Shown here: positions 10,735 to 22,407 of the stretch, piece by piece
Layout of the letters: each line of letters begins with the position of its first letter
Position numbering within the stretch: position 1 is the first letter of the stretch
Source of the DNA: Phymorhynchus buccinoides
Taxonomy: Eukaryota > Mollusca > Gastropoda > Neogastropoda > Raphitomidae
Length of the DNA: 64,000 nucleotides
Direction: 5' to 3'
NCBI GenBank assembly: GCA_017654935.2
Contig: CM065686.1
Coordinates: forward strand, 25,378,733-25,442,732
Notes under the pieces: model-generated
Databases searched by the model: none
What the model saw: only the letters and a program-made list of their open reading frames with translations
What the model was told of the DNA's origin: nothing
Position numbers and translations under genes: made by a program

Positions 10735-11399
10735 TGGTGTGTGTAATATTATTTATGTTCATGTTTGTGTATTGCATCTTTTCCTAATGATCAAAAAATA
10801 ATGTATAGCTGTGTTGATTCAAGTTTACATCCACCCAGTATTTCATTTTCATTATTTTTTTGTTCTGTTTCGTACATTTGTTTTCCACGTTTAATTCAGT
10901 CATTGCAAATTCCGCCAATATTGCTGTGTATATTTTCTAACTGAGCACGCTGAGCTTCCTTTGTTGTTGCTTCAGTCTGTTGTGTTTTATGTCTATGCGA
11001 ATGTATTGGAAAAATATATAAATAAATTGTTTTTTTAAACCAGGACACAGACAGACAGACCACACAGAGGATACTGTTTTTAAAGATTTTTGTTTCTTTT
11101 GTTGTTTATGGATTTTAAACCGTTTTTTTGCGGCGGGTTTTTTTTGTCGATTTCGACTTCTTTTGTTTTTAATTTTGTTGTGAATTTTATTGAACCCAGC
11201 AATCATCTTCGTTTCTTAAAAATATTTTCCTCTCTTACCAATGCCGATGAAAATAAAAGGATAGGCAGTATCACTACGACCATCACAAAAGTACAGACAC
11301 TAATGTTTCATCTGCTCTACGTTTATTTTGCACAGAATACTGAAGGAAATTGTGAAATTAGGCAGTGGCTATTTAACCTCTTGTGGGAAAATATAATTC
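10733..11399. other. AT-rich spacer, no gene seen
   Basis: T-rich sequence without a recognisable exon or repeat. An ORF starting at 11090 runs into the CT-rich tract and has no family signature. Confidence 0.5.
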
Positions 11400-12540
11400 A
11401 GGCTATTTTCCCTCACATTCTCTCTCTCTCTGTCTCTCTGTGTCTTTCTCTCTCTGTGTCTCTGTCTGCGTCTGTCTGTATCTTTGTCTCTCTGTGCCCT
11501 TGTCTATCTTTCTGTCTTTCTCTCTCTCTGTCTTTCTTTCTTTCTGTGTCTCTGTCTCTCTTTTCTCTGGGTTTAATCTCTGTTACTTGTCTTATCTTTG
11601 TTGTCCTCTGTCGTCACTTTCCTCCCTCTCTCTAATCTTTTGTCTGTGTTTCTCTTGTGTCTTTTCTCTGTGGCGTGTGTGTGTGTATGTGTGTGTGAGT
11701 CTCTCTCTTCTCTCAACCTCTCCTCTCCCTCTCCGCCCCTCTCGTCTTGATTCTCCGCACTCTCTCTCTCAACAACCTCTCTTCTCTCTCTCCTCCTCTC
11801 TCTGTCTGAAACTCCTCCTCTCTCTCTTCATCTCTCTTCTCTCTCTCGGCCCCTCTCTCCTCTCTCTCTCTTCCTCCGCCAAACCCCCTCTCCGCTCGTC
11901 TCGCGACATCTCTCCTATAACTCCTCTCCCCTCTCATCTCTCTCTACCAATCCCTCCGCCCCTCTCTCTCTTCTCGTTGCTCGCTCTCTCCTCTCCCTCC
12001 ATTCATCACCCTCAGTCCCCTTCTCCTCTCCTCTTGCCGGCCCTCTCGTCCACCTCGACTCCTTCAACCACCCCCCAATCACCTCTCGAAACCGTTTCTC
12101 CTCACCTCTCCCCCTCCCCCAACCCCTCTCCCTCCTCCGCGCGATGCACCTTCTCTCCTCGCAACAGTACTCAGGAAACCCGCGTCCGCCCGCCCCCCCC
12201 GCAGGAACCTTACCGTAAACAACGCCTTCACTGTCACGCCTGCCCGCGCGCCTCCCCAAGTGTCGCCTTTCACATAAAATTTCCACCCCCCCTCCCACAA
12301 ACGGAAAAGCCCCCCCCTCCCCTCCCAACGCCACCACGGCCTGTTTCAAGCCCAGAAATATCACTGAGAACGTCAACCTACCTACCCCACACCAACACAA
12401 GCAACCAACACATCCCAAACACTAACACAATCCAACACACGAACAACACTCAAACTCAGAACACCCCAACAAGGACACAAACCCTGAACTCACCGGCCTG
12501 TTTGCTAATAGTACCCAAAAAAAAAAACAACTTTTAAATA
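11400..12540. repeat. long degenerate polypyrimidine tract
   Basis: About 1.1 kb that is mainly C and T on the + strand. It starts as (CT)n/(TGTCTC)n-like sequence and becomes CTCTCCCC- and CACC-rich. A 384-codon Ser/Leu/Pro frame runs through it purely because TAA, TAG and TGA are rare in pyrimidine-rich DNA. Confidence 0.8.
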
Positions 12541-12584
12541 TCACACCTTAATCGCCAAAAAAAACTCTCTCTCTCTTCTGCACA

Positions 12585-12860
12585 GTTTGACTGCTGTACA
12601 GGAGAGAAACTCACAAAAGATAGTCAGACAAAAGAGTACGGTAACAAGAGAGCTTGAGGAAATCAAAGAGAGAGAAAGGAGAGTAGGTCTGAAATGGAGA
12701 CAGAGACGTAGAGACAGGAGAGACAGAGACGCACCCAGAGAAAAAACAGGCACAGAAGGACAAAGGCAAAGAGGAGAGAGAACACATGCTCAAAAGAGAG
12801 ACACAAAGAGATAGAAGACAGACAGAACTGAGATGCACAAGAGAAGAGACCATCACGCAG

Positions 12861-12892
<32 letters not shown>

Positions 12893-12939
12893 TGAGAGAG
12901 AAACTCACCAAAAAACAACCACACTTTCCTATTAAGAGA

Positions 12940-12975
<36 letters not shown>

Positions 12976-13190
12976 GACCCACCACAGAGAAAGAAAGAGA
13001 GACAGAGAGAAACTGAAGACCTGAAGCTGAAATTGAGAGAGATAGAGAAGAAGCATTAGATAGAGAGCAGAGATTAAGAGAAGAGAGAACAGAAGAGAGA
13101 AGATAGAGAAGAGAACCAACTATCACAATAAGAGAGGACAGAGAAAGAGAGACAGTAGAGAGACAGTACAGAGAGAAAAATCTAAACAAC
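12585..13190. repeat. degenerate polypurine tract
   Basis: About 600 bases of GA-rich sequence, the complement in composition of the preceding pyrimidine tract. Pure (GA)n blocks lie at about 12860-12900 and 12940-12972. Confidence 0.8.
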
Positions 13191-15294
13191 TCCGAATCCT
13201 ACAGGCCTACGAGAAAAAACCCAGAGAATATCGTTTTTGAAGGAAAATATTCTATCCACCCACCTGATATACTTTTTTCACTAAGGTTAAATAGCCACAT
13301 AACTAGCCAATGAAATATTAAGGAGCAAAAAGAACTCATTCGTCTTTTGTGGTTTGGCGACTCTGACCTAAAACCTCTCTGCAGACTGGTCTGACGTAAA
13401 ACATGGCCATGGGTGTTTTGCAACAACTGCAGTTTTCACTTGGAACATCCTTAATGGCAATTCACGCTTAAACTCAATAGAAATCAATCAGCGAACTTGC
13501 TTATATAAGAAAATGACCTCCAACCAAGTTGCATGAAATAAATAATTTTCTTATAGTCCGATTTTAAAAGATCGCGATATGGGAGTTGGAATTTGTTTGA
13601 TTATAAACAGTTTTCCTCTTATACAGCGATTTTCTTGTACTCCCTAGTTTTTTATTTATACTAAAGGATGCACCCCACAACACCACCCCGGGGGCACCCC
13701 CCTCCTCCATTTCTCGATTGTTTCGCACTTTTTCAGTCTTGCCTTTCTTACTGCCAGATTGAGTAATTCATTCACCTCCTATTCGTGTGATTTATTTAAC
13801 ACAACTAACGTAATTTTGTCAATTCATATTATTTTCATAATCCAATTACATAATTAACAATCCAATGCATTCATAAAATAGTAGAAGATAACCTCAGACT
13901 GAAAAACGCAATGGAAACAGGCCTGTGGCCGTTGTAGCTGTAATGCACTACAATCATTGGTGGTGGGGGGGAGGGGGGGAGGGGGTGGGCGGGAGGGGCG
14001 GGGGGGGGGGGGGGTCCTATGAGATAATGGCCTTTATCCATGACTCCCTCTGCGATTAATTATCAACAAAGATATTAGCTGAAAAGGTTAATAAATACAG
14101 CTTATGTTTGGTAATAAAGGCACAGTGTGACAAATTGCGGCCTCCGATAACCGATAGGCCCTATTAATACAACCTTGTTTTTTAAACTGACAATTGTCTG
14201 AATTCCTAATCACGGTCCTTTCAAATGTGGGCATTTGGACCATAGCTCAGTAGGCCTTCACCATAGCCAAGAATAAGAATAAGTTTTAAAAAGCATCAAA
14301 AAAGTTTTGACGTCCTTACACAGCTATCGCTAGAACGAAACAAAACAACAGGTTGATTCTGGTGAGGTCGTCTTTAATGTAGAGTGTCCCACCAGGAGCT
14401 GGTTTGATAGTCCGCCCACTCCAAAAAGTTCACCGCCCCAACACAGCTTATGAAACTCCTTCCTACTCCCCCAATTGAGAAACTATATTCAATGAAATAA
14501 ACTGCCAACTGCCATCCACCTCAACCTACACTTGCATTAGTAACGACACGCATTAGGGCCATGATGCTGAATCTAGAAGATACCCGCCCTAAATTGGGAC
14601 ACGCCTACGGACTGTAAGAATCCCCGACTCTCCTAATTTTTTAATTTCTGGCGCTGTTCCTCCGTTATTCAGTAATCGTCATGAACCAAACTATCACGTC
14701 CCTAGGTTAGAACGCATTATAGACCCAGCCCGAGCGCACGTTTCAGACACTGTGTCCCTACTGAGAGAGAACAGTACCTACTGGCGAGAGGCCTGATCAT
14801 AGCAAACTGATGAGACCTTACTCTTAGGTCTTAGGTCGAAACAGCTGGCTTTTTTTTAGCATACACTGGTCCCTCCCCCCTTGGTAGAAAAAGTAAATCA
14901 GCAACAATTTAATAATTATATTTTAATTTCAACTTTTTTGCTATCTATTTTTTTTGAACCTGACCATTAACCTCAAAGTTAACGTTAATGGTTTTGTTTC
15001 TGAGGTCTCACAAATAAAGAGCACATTGGACACCAAGAAAGTTTTTTCAAAGTTCAAACTATTCTGCTTTCAAAAAATGCACCTATACTTTTCAGTCCTT
15101 TCAAAGTAGGGGTTACTGAGATTTTTCTTTCACTATGTGATAATTTAGATATAAACGTAACACCAAGAAAATTGAAGGTAGAAAAAACCACACACACAAC
15201 CAAATTAAAATTTCCTCTTATGTAGCTTTATAAAACTTTAGTTTGTTGTCCGTGTATAAGTATTGTGAACCTCACAGAAAAAACACATCCATTC
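13191..15294. other. intergenic sequence, no gene seen
   Basis: AT-rich DNA with a G-rich run at 13962-14014. Around 13500-13640 the phrase TATAAGAAAATGACCTCC and nearby CTTATAGTCCGATTTT suggest an old pogo-like relic. No exon or RNA gene was recognised. Confidence 0.45.
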
Positions 15295-15395
15295 GTCAGT
15301 GTGTGTGTTTGTGTGTGTTTGTGTTGTGTGTGTGTGTGTGTGTTGTGTTTGTGGTGTGTGTGTCGTCTGCTTTGTGTTTGTGTTGTGATGTGTGT
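15295..15395. repeat. GT-rich imperfect microsatellite
   Basis: TGTGTGTT-type repeat units with TTGTGTT variants. Confidence 0.75.
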
Positions 15396-15695
15396 GCCTT
15401 GTAAACTCGCGTATATGCTTTAATGTTGGGGTAGAGACCTACTCGAGTGGTCAAAGTTGATCGTGTGTGTGCGTGGCTTCTAAATGATCTGGAATCTCTC
15501 TTAAGTTAGATAAGCAGATAAATGCAGGTTGTTATGCAAAATGTTGCGTTTAGTGTGTGTGTGATTTTTTTCCTTTTTTTTTTTTTTCCACCACTTTTTC
15601 TTTCTTTAAGTGAAAAAGTGGTCAGGACTCTAGCCTGTATGTGCCTGAACCTGGATGCTAAAACCGAACCCACTGCCAACACACTTTAACACGAG

Positions 15696-15755
15696 CACCA
15701 CCCCCCCCCCGCCCACCCACCCCCCCACCCCCCCATTTGTTCTATACCCCCCCAT
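15696..15755. repeat. C-rich (CCCACC) tract
   Basis: Homopolymeric C interrupted by A, about 60 bases long. Confidence 0.7.
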
Positions 15756-16740
15756 TTTTCTCTCATTTTTATCGTTTTTTAAATTTATTTACCTAATTGT
15801 TTTTCTTATTAATTTATACAGACGACAGCATGTAACACACAGCTTTATAAGCTTTCTTTTATCGTCATAAAGGATCATTTTTGCCTTGAATTGTGCACAC
15901 ACCTGGACTGGACTGGAACCCCAATTTTACTTGTCAAGATTAATTAATATACACGCTGTACTTCACAGCCACACACACACACACACAGAACCACACCACC
16001 CTACAGCCAACAAATGGAAGGGAGATAACTATTGTCAGATCCTTTTGAAGTCTCAACAGAGGTCGAGGGGCATGTGACAGGATGAGCATTGTTACGCGCA
16101 TATCGTGCAGCAGTGCACAAGAAAGGAAAGTGTCGCATTTTGGAGGCAGAGTACTACTCAGAGGTTATGAGAAAGGGTGTCGTATACGCAACTCACTCGT
16201 CTTCCCGTGTACTGAAGCTTTCTGAGAAGTAGGAGCACATCTGACCTGACAAGGCTTGTCATGCAGTATGGCCTACAGATAAGCGCCTGAAATAAAAGAA
16301 AAAACCAGCCTTTATCCTGTGCATTTTAAGAACAAAACTGGCAAAAAAAAACAAAGCGAATAGAACGGCTGTTAAGTTGATATCCAAGCACCCGCCTACC
16401 GTATTCCCTGAGAGGTTTCGAAATCGAATAATCCTGTGTTGGGCTAAGTGTTGTTAGTGTTGTTTGAACTCGTTGGTAGGGTTTAATGTAAAAGTACTTG
16501 TGCAAAAAATGTGCTTAAGTCTAGTCAACCATACACCTGGTGGTTTTACAAGAAGAGGGCTATTAATCATTATTTTTTCATTATTATTCTCCTGACGTCA
16601 CTATTTGGAACTAATCAATAAAACACATTTTGCTGTTGGGTTTCTACTTGTTGATTACTTATTGCTTGTCACATCCAAAAAATCATTTCTACTCTTCTGC
16701 GACCACAAAAAAAACTGAATAAAAAAAAGTTTAGTTTATA
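15756..16740. other. intergenic sequence, no gene seen
   Basis: No recognisable exon. A short (CA)n run occurs at 15971-15987. Confidence 0.5.
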
Positions 16741-16800
16741 TCTTCTTCTTCTTCGCCTTAAGGCAGCCAACTTCATTCACGCTGAAGGATTCTAGCTGTA
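16741..16800 (-). mobile_element. LINE/SINE 3' end with (GAA)n tail
   Basis: Read on the - strand, this gives GTTGGCTGCCTTAAGGCGAA followed by GAAGAAGAAGATA. I recall this tail as a common mollusc retroposon 3' terminus. Only the last part is recognisable. Confidence 0.35.
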
Positions 16801-17040
16801 CACTATATACTTTTGTGGGGGTGGTACGAAAAAAGAAAAGAAAAGAAAAGAAAACTAGTTCGTGTGCACAGATAGTGACGATGGAAGGAGATAATCAGAT
16901 GATATATGGGGAAAAGATAGGCCAGATAATCAGGAATATTAAGTATTTTGATCTCCATTTTCTCCATTACTGCTATATGTAGAGGATAATAATTTTCATG
17001 AAATTAGATTTTATAAACTTTACAGGGAAAATCCGAGTTA

Positions 17041-17960
17041 AAAAAGTCTCTAACACACCGTTAACTGCCAGGCCCCCTGTCTAGCTGGAGACAAACCGGG
17101 GAGGCCGACCGCATGATGTATGCAGCGTGTGTCATATACACGACACCGTTACGCCCCGACACACCCACCATATCAGCCGGGGAACACTCTGGCCCCACAT
17201 GATGTAGCAGAGGAAATAGGGGCATGTGTGGCAGTAATGCCACACATGTTGCCGTTGCAGAGAAAGGACCACACAGACCTTCTCGAGTATCTAGGCAGGG
17301 ACCAATCTCCCCCGCCTACCTTGCGTTCCCGCTCTCGCCTCTGGGTCGTCGAACCCTCCCCTTGCCTCGCGCCCCACCAAAACCACAAGATCCCGCCCTT
17401 CATATTACAGACTGCCTACACCCTACACGGCATTTATCGTACCTTTGCTAATACTACACGGAATTTGACTATAACACTTACAAACGAACTACGGTTGACT
17501 GGACCCAATTCTAAACGATTTTCTGTTATACCTCGCGTGCAAAAAGTATGTTTTCTTCTAGCACGGTTCGTGTTTGATGGTCCTCCGCTCATGTAAACCT
17601 CTATAATCTAGTGGTCTCCCTTCTGAAGTTCGAGAAGCCAAAGGGGCACGAACGACGGCAAAGTAGTTCGCCCCAAGTACGCTCGGCCTTCTCGCGAATC
17701 CCCCTCCTTGCGCAGCGCCGTCCGACATTCTCATTAATCGTGACAAAATGGTGGCGAGAGAAAGCCTCAGTCATGTGACTGATTCAGAGTTTTTCGAGCT
17801 TTGCTTCTCATGGAAAACACATATCAAGGAAAGTCGAAGAAGAAGTGATACTCATATCTTCCTCAAACATACCGTGCACACAATTACACAGAAGTTTTTC
17901 TGTACGTGCGGATGAGGACAGAACGCGAGATCGCTTTGCTCACCCTGCTCGTGCCCGATG
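17041..17960. other. CpG-rich segment with a 158-codon ORF of unknown nature
   Basis: CpG content is visibly higher than in the flanks, notably 17330-17400 and 17640-17760. A + frame at 17120-17596 encodes 158 residues of ordinary composition with no recognised motif, and a shorter antisense frame overlaps it. It could be a 5' region of a gene, an unknown repeat or chance. I see no splice structure that decides between these. Confidence 0.25.
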
Positions 17961-18195
17961 TGATTATCTCAAGTTGGGGGCGCACACGGGGCTACTCGAT
18001 GATTGGACAGCGGCATGCGTTGAATCAAACAACACACAAAAGTCATACGCAAATCCGGTCGTCGTTGGCGTGCAAGCAACCGAAAAAACCCAGAACAATC
18101 AAACAATTTCGTCGGCTACACAAACAATTGAACCGAGCTGGGTTCAAAGAATTCTGACTCGGGGCAGAGACGACGGTTGTTTGAACTTGAAGTGT

Positions 18196-18615
18196 TGCAC
18201 ATAGCAATTGACACGTCACAAGAATGATGTTCAAAAATGTACAGAACAATCAGGCTTACACCCGATTTTTTTTTTTTACTTTTTTTCTTTTTGTTTACAT
18301 CCTTTATCACGTGCAGACATTCAAATCCTTCCGTGATTACGAAAATGGACGAGCTGTGTCTTAGCACAGGGAGGCCCTAACTGTTGATATCACATCTCGT
18401 GATGGAGAGATTAGATTGTGCTCAAAGAGATAATCCTGGACTTCACTCCCGGCGTTCTTAGATGGTGGGTTTGCCAGATTAACAGGTGGACGGCCGGACA
18501 AGCACAGTGAAATGAAAAGGAGGGGGAGGGAGAAAAGGGGGGGGCAAAAGGGCTCCGGGGGGGAGCTGGCTGTAGATCGAAATAAAGAAAGCGGGTCGCA
18601 CGCGGGACACTTACT
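18196..18615 (+). mobile_element. diverged 3' fragment of the same LTR family
   Basis: It shares ordered blocks with the 3' half of the LTRs at 8920 and 22408: GACACGTCACAAGA, TGTACAGAACAATCA, GACATTCAAATCCTTC, CTGTTGATATCAC, AAAGCGGGTCGC and GGGACACTTAC. The 5' 1.2 kb is missing and spacing differs, so this is an older truncated copy or a related subfamily. Confidence 0.6.
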
Positions 18616-18885
18616 ACAGGAACAAGATCACGCCGATTAGTTTTGTTCTCTTCGTCCGCCTCTTGATCTAAAAGAATCGGCTGACTTTCCACCCTCAAAA
18701 AACTCAATCAGTAATGTTCTTTGCTTTGTTTAACAATATCTCAAGTTTTAATATAAAAAATCTTCATCGTTTCTTCATTGGGACAAGATTCAACTAAATT
18801 CCATTTGGGTAACTGGCAAGCACTCCATCATGATAACTGTAAAATTCTGTTTGAATTAGAGTTCAATCTCTCTCAATCTGCCACA

Positions 18886-18998
18886 GATCCCCCACCCCCC
18901 CCCCCACAAACCCCGCTCCCCCCCCCCCCCCCCCACATCCCCCCCCATACCCCCCGGCCCCCCCCCCCCCCCTCCCCCCCCGTATTTTTTTTTTTTTT
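18886..18998. repeat. C-homopolymer-rich tract
   Basis: Runs of C broken by A, CAT or GG, ending in a T run at about 18985-18998. Such runs are prone to sequencing error. Confidence 0.8.
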
Positions 18999-19090
18999 TT
19001 CCCGCAATTTTTGGTTTGTTGGAAATTGTTTACTAAATACTCTTCTTAACTTCGTTTTTGGTTACTAAATACTTCAATTGGGGGGGGGGG

Positions 19091-21758
19091 GCTTTTTCAG
19101 AGTTTTTTGTCCTCTGACCTTCCCATTGCCTGAGTTAGTCAGTTTCCATCTTTGACTGCTCGCCTTTCTGTTGATTTCAGCTACTTCTAAGTCAATTCCT
19201 CCAAAAAGTACATCAATCCTTTTCATCCTCCCGCCTATCAACTCCACTCGTGCCGATCACTACCACCAACCCACCAAATCCTCAAAAATTCCGTTTTTTT
19301 CTTTGCCGACTCAACTAAACTGAAAAACCGTTAAAGCGTTTCCGGCAAGGAAAAGCCGCCCGTTTTATTTGAGCTGCGCATTTTGCAGAATGCAATGTGA
19401 TGTAAAACCTCTAAAAGCCTCTAAACAGGAGGCATGCACTGATATAAGCCGCGTGTTTTGTGTGTCTCTCTTTCCTCTGTCTGTCCCTCTTGTCTGACTC
19501 TCTGTGTCTCCGTCGCTGTCTTTTCTCTGTTCTGTCTTTCCTTCTTCTTTCTCTCTCTCGTTCATCACTTCTCCTCTCCTATCGTTATAAGTGTGATTTG
19601 TTATAGTGCGGCCTGGGCGTCTTTAAGTGTCCATCATGTGAAAAAAAGAGTTGGGTTTTCAATGGTTTGCGAAAGTGTACTGGTAGCTTATGTCATTCAT
19701 TATTTGGTAGCGTGCATTGAATAATTGACTGAGAGATACAGGGGAAGGGGGAGTGTTGGTCAAATGTTTGAATCTTTGATGTATAACTTTTTGCGTTCAT
19801 TTTGTTTACTATTCATTTTAGTAGTACTTCTTGTAAAGCGTTGGTGCATGTCTTTAAAGATTAGCGCTATAAAAAGCTAAATAATCATAAATAATAAAGA
19901 GAAAAGCACAGATGTCAAACCACATCACGTGGTGCAAAGCCTGCCGCGTCGGTAGCTACACGGCGCATACATGAGAAGAGTTAAATTCTTGCGCAGCTTT
20001 TTTTCTTGTCCCCGTGATTGACCCCTTTTGACTAGTTTGAAGCGGCCCCTGTAAACATACCTGGATACTTCTGCGTTAGGGACCCCTGTACCCTTAGCCT
20101 CTCAGGTCCTAGCCTTTCTGTTACTCTTAATTAATCAAACAACATTTTTTTACAGCTCCTTAACAACCGCCAATCTTTAATTAGTGTAAACGCAGTGGTA
20201 ATTGCTATTTCTCTCGGAAATTGTCAGCAATCACACTGATGTTTTCTTTGGTACAACCAATAGCGCGTGACCATCCAAAAGGTGGCATCCATAATCCACG
20301 CCTGAGAAGAACAAAGAGTTTTACAAACCCGATTGTTTAGGATTTCTGAAGAGAAGTTTTCTATTGTAAAAACAATGTTTACGACAAAGCCAAATGTGGC
20401 AATGACAACATCATAAACTCTCATTCCCGATATGCGCTGTTTTTTATTATTTTGCACTGAACTTATGATTAGGACCCAGCGGGGGAAAGTGACTTATTAC
20501 AATTCTTTGTATTAGAATTTAAACTTTTCTAGTTAAAATTCCATTGGCGTTATGATAATTTATTTTTTCATATAATTTCTTACAATACTTTGTGAAATAA
20601 GGGTGGAAAGGATTGAGGGTATGGGACAAGAGGGTCAGTTAGGTAAATACATTAAAGGCACAACAATTGGCTGAACGCCTGCCAACTTCGGTTGAAAGGG
20701 AAGGAAAAGGAGCCAGAAGACCTACCTCACACTAAGTAAGAGTGATCACAGCTTGTTGAGAGCGGAGTGACCTGACCAGGTTTCATTTCATTCAGGTTTG
20801 TTTTCCTTCCCTAAACGCCTTAATTGTAGCCTGGGGCTGCAGTCTTTAACAAGTTTTGCTGTATCATTATTAATACAACTACTCACAAGACTTAATTATC
20901 CCCACTTGCTGGTTGTTAGTCCTATTAAAATTATTAATACAAAACGTTTTCAGACCAGAGCTGTTCCACCCCCATAAAACAAAACCAAGCTATTTAGTTT
21001 AAAAGACCTAGAATTTAGAAATCTTAGGTAAAAACTGCAACCAAGCTTTTGCTTGTAAAAATATTTGGGCTGTATTTCTTTTATCACCATTGTATTTTTA
21101 ATATATTCTCCATCGGATTTTATGGTTAAAAAAATCTTATTTTGTTTGAGGCAGTATCATACAACTATTTAGTAGAACAATGTTTCTTGCAATAATACAC
21201 AACCTAAATAAATGCCCATAAATTGAACATCTATCGCAATGTTCCCGTGTGAATATCCAAGTAATTTAGTCACAACTCCTAATACAACATATTGTGATTC
21301 TGTAAATTTAATCGAAAGGCAACTTAATGGGTAAACTAAAGTTTTGTTTGAAACAACTTCTGAAAATATAGATAACTAAATGTTTCCTCCCCCCGAAGAC
21401 AGCATCGTTTATTAGAGCTTCAGATTAAGTGCCATTCTCACACCAAGAATCAATATAAGTAAAAGACAAGTGTCCGTCAACACGTGTGTGTGTGTGTTCG
21501 TGTCGTGTGTGGTGTCCTTGTCCTGCCTCCCTGAAGCCGCCAAAACAGGAAAACGTGCATTTGTAAATCCGCCTCGTTTTTTCGAGAACCGAAATCGCTT
21601 CAAAATTTTTGCTGTGAGCCCCTAACGGGCGATGGCAAACCCAGGCAACCGAGGCGGCCGTATCATAAATTTGCGCGGTTTCAGCCAATGCGTTCGAAAC
21701 GCGCACATCCAGAACAAATACAACCCATCCGCCAACCCACAACCACACACCACACCGA
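19091..21758. other. intergenic sequence, no gene seen
   Basis: AT-rich DNA up to the assembly gap. A CT-rich patch lies at 19458-19565. I found no exon, RNA gene or defined repeat. Confidence 0.45.
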
Positions 21759-22258
21759 NNNNNNNNNNNNNNNNNNNNNNNNNNNNNNNNNNNNNNNNNN
21801 NNNNNNNNNNNNNNNNNNNNNNNNNNNNNNNNNNNNNNNNNNNNNNNNNNNNNNNNNNNNNNNNNNNNNNNNNNNNNNNNNNNNNNNNNNNNNNNNNNNN
21901 NNNNNNNNNNNNNNNNNNNNNNNNNNNNNNNNNNNNNNNNNNNNNNNNNNNNNNNNNNNNNNNNNNNNNNNNNNNNNNNNNNNNNNNNNNNNNNNNNNNN
22001 NNNNNNNNNNNNNNNNNNNNNNNNNNNNNNNNNNNNNNNNNNNNNNNNNNNNNNNNNNNNNNNNNNNNNNNNNNNNNNNNNNNNNNNNNNNNNNNNNNNN
22101 NNNNNNNNNNNNNNNNNNNNNNNNNNNNNNNNNNNNNNNNNNNNNNNNNNNNNNNNNNNNNNNNNNNNNNNNNNNNNNNNNNNNNNNNNNNNNNNNNNNN
22201 NNNNNNNNNNNNNNNNNNNNNNNNNNNNNNNNNNNNNNNNNNNNNNNNNNNNNNNNNN
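21759..22258. other. assembly gap (500 N)
   Basis: Exactly 500 N, a round placeholder length, so the true size is unknown. Missing carbonic anhydrase exons could lie in it. All ORFs crossing it are meaningless. Confidence 0.98.
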
Positions 22259-22407
22259 TACAGTTCACAATTCGTCACAGCATTTCTACTGGGGTGTTCT
22301 GTCTGTCTATTACAGAGGCTTTAAAATTTGTCAGAGCATTTCTATTAGCATGGATGATCCTTCTTGCAGGATGTCCTGAATTGCAGGATTTTTAATCCTT
22401 TCGCCAC

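Noticed and set aside
11383..12537. 384-codon Ser/Leu/Pro-rich ORF
   Set aside because: It follows from the pyrimidine-rich composition of the tract; no motif, splice or conservation evidence.
18778..19068. Frame containing KFHLGNWQALHHD, briefly considered as the HFHWG zinc-binding exon of the carbonic anhydrase
   Set aside because: It lacks the H-x-H pair, the W-G and GSEH context and splice sites, and runs into a C homopolymer.
21622..22395. Four ORFs of 195-235 codons
   Set aside because: They consist almost entirely of N from the assembly gap.
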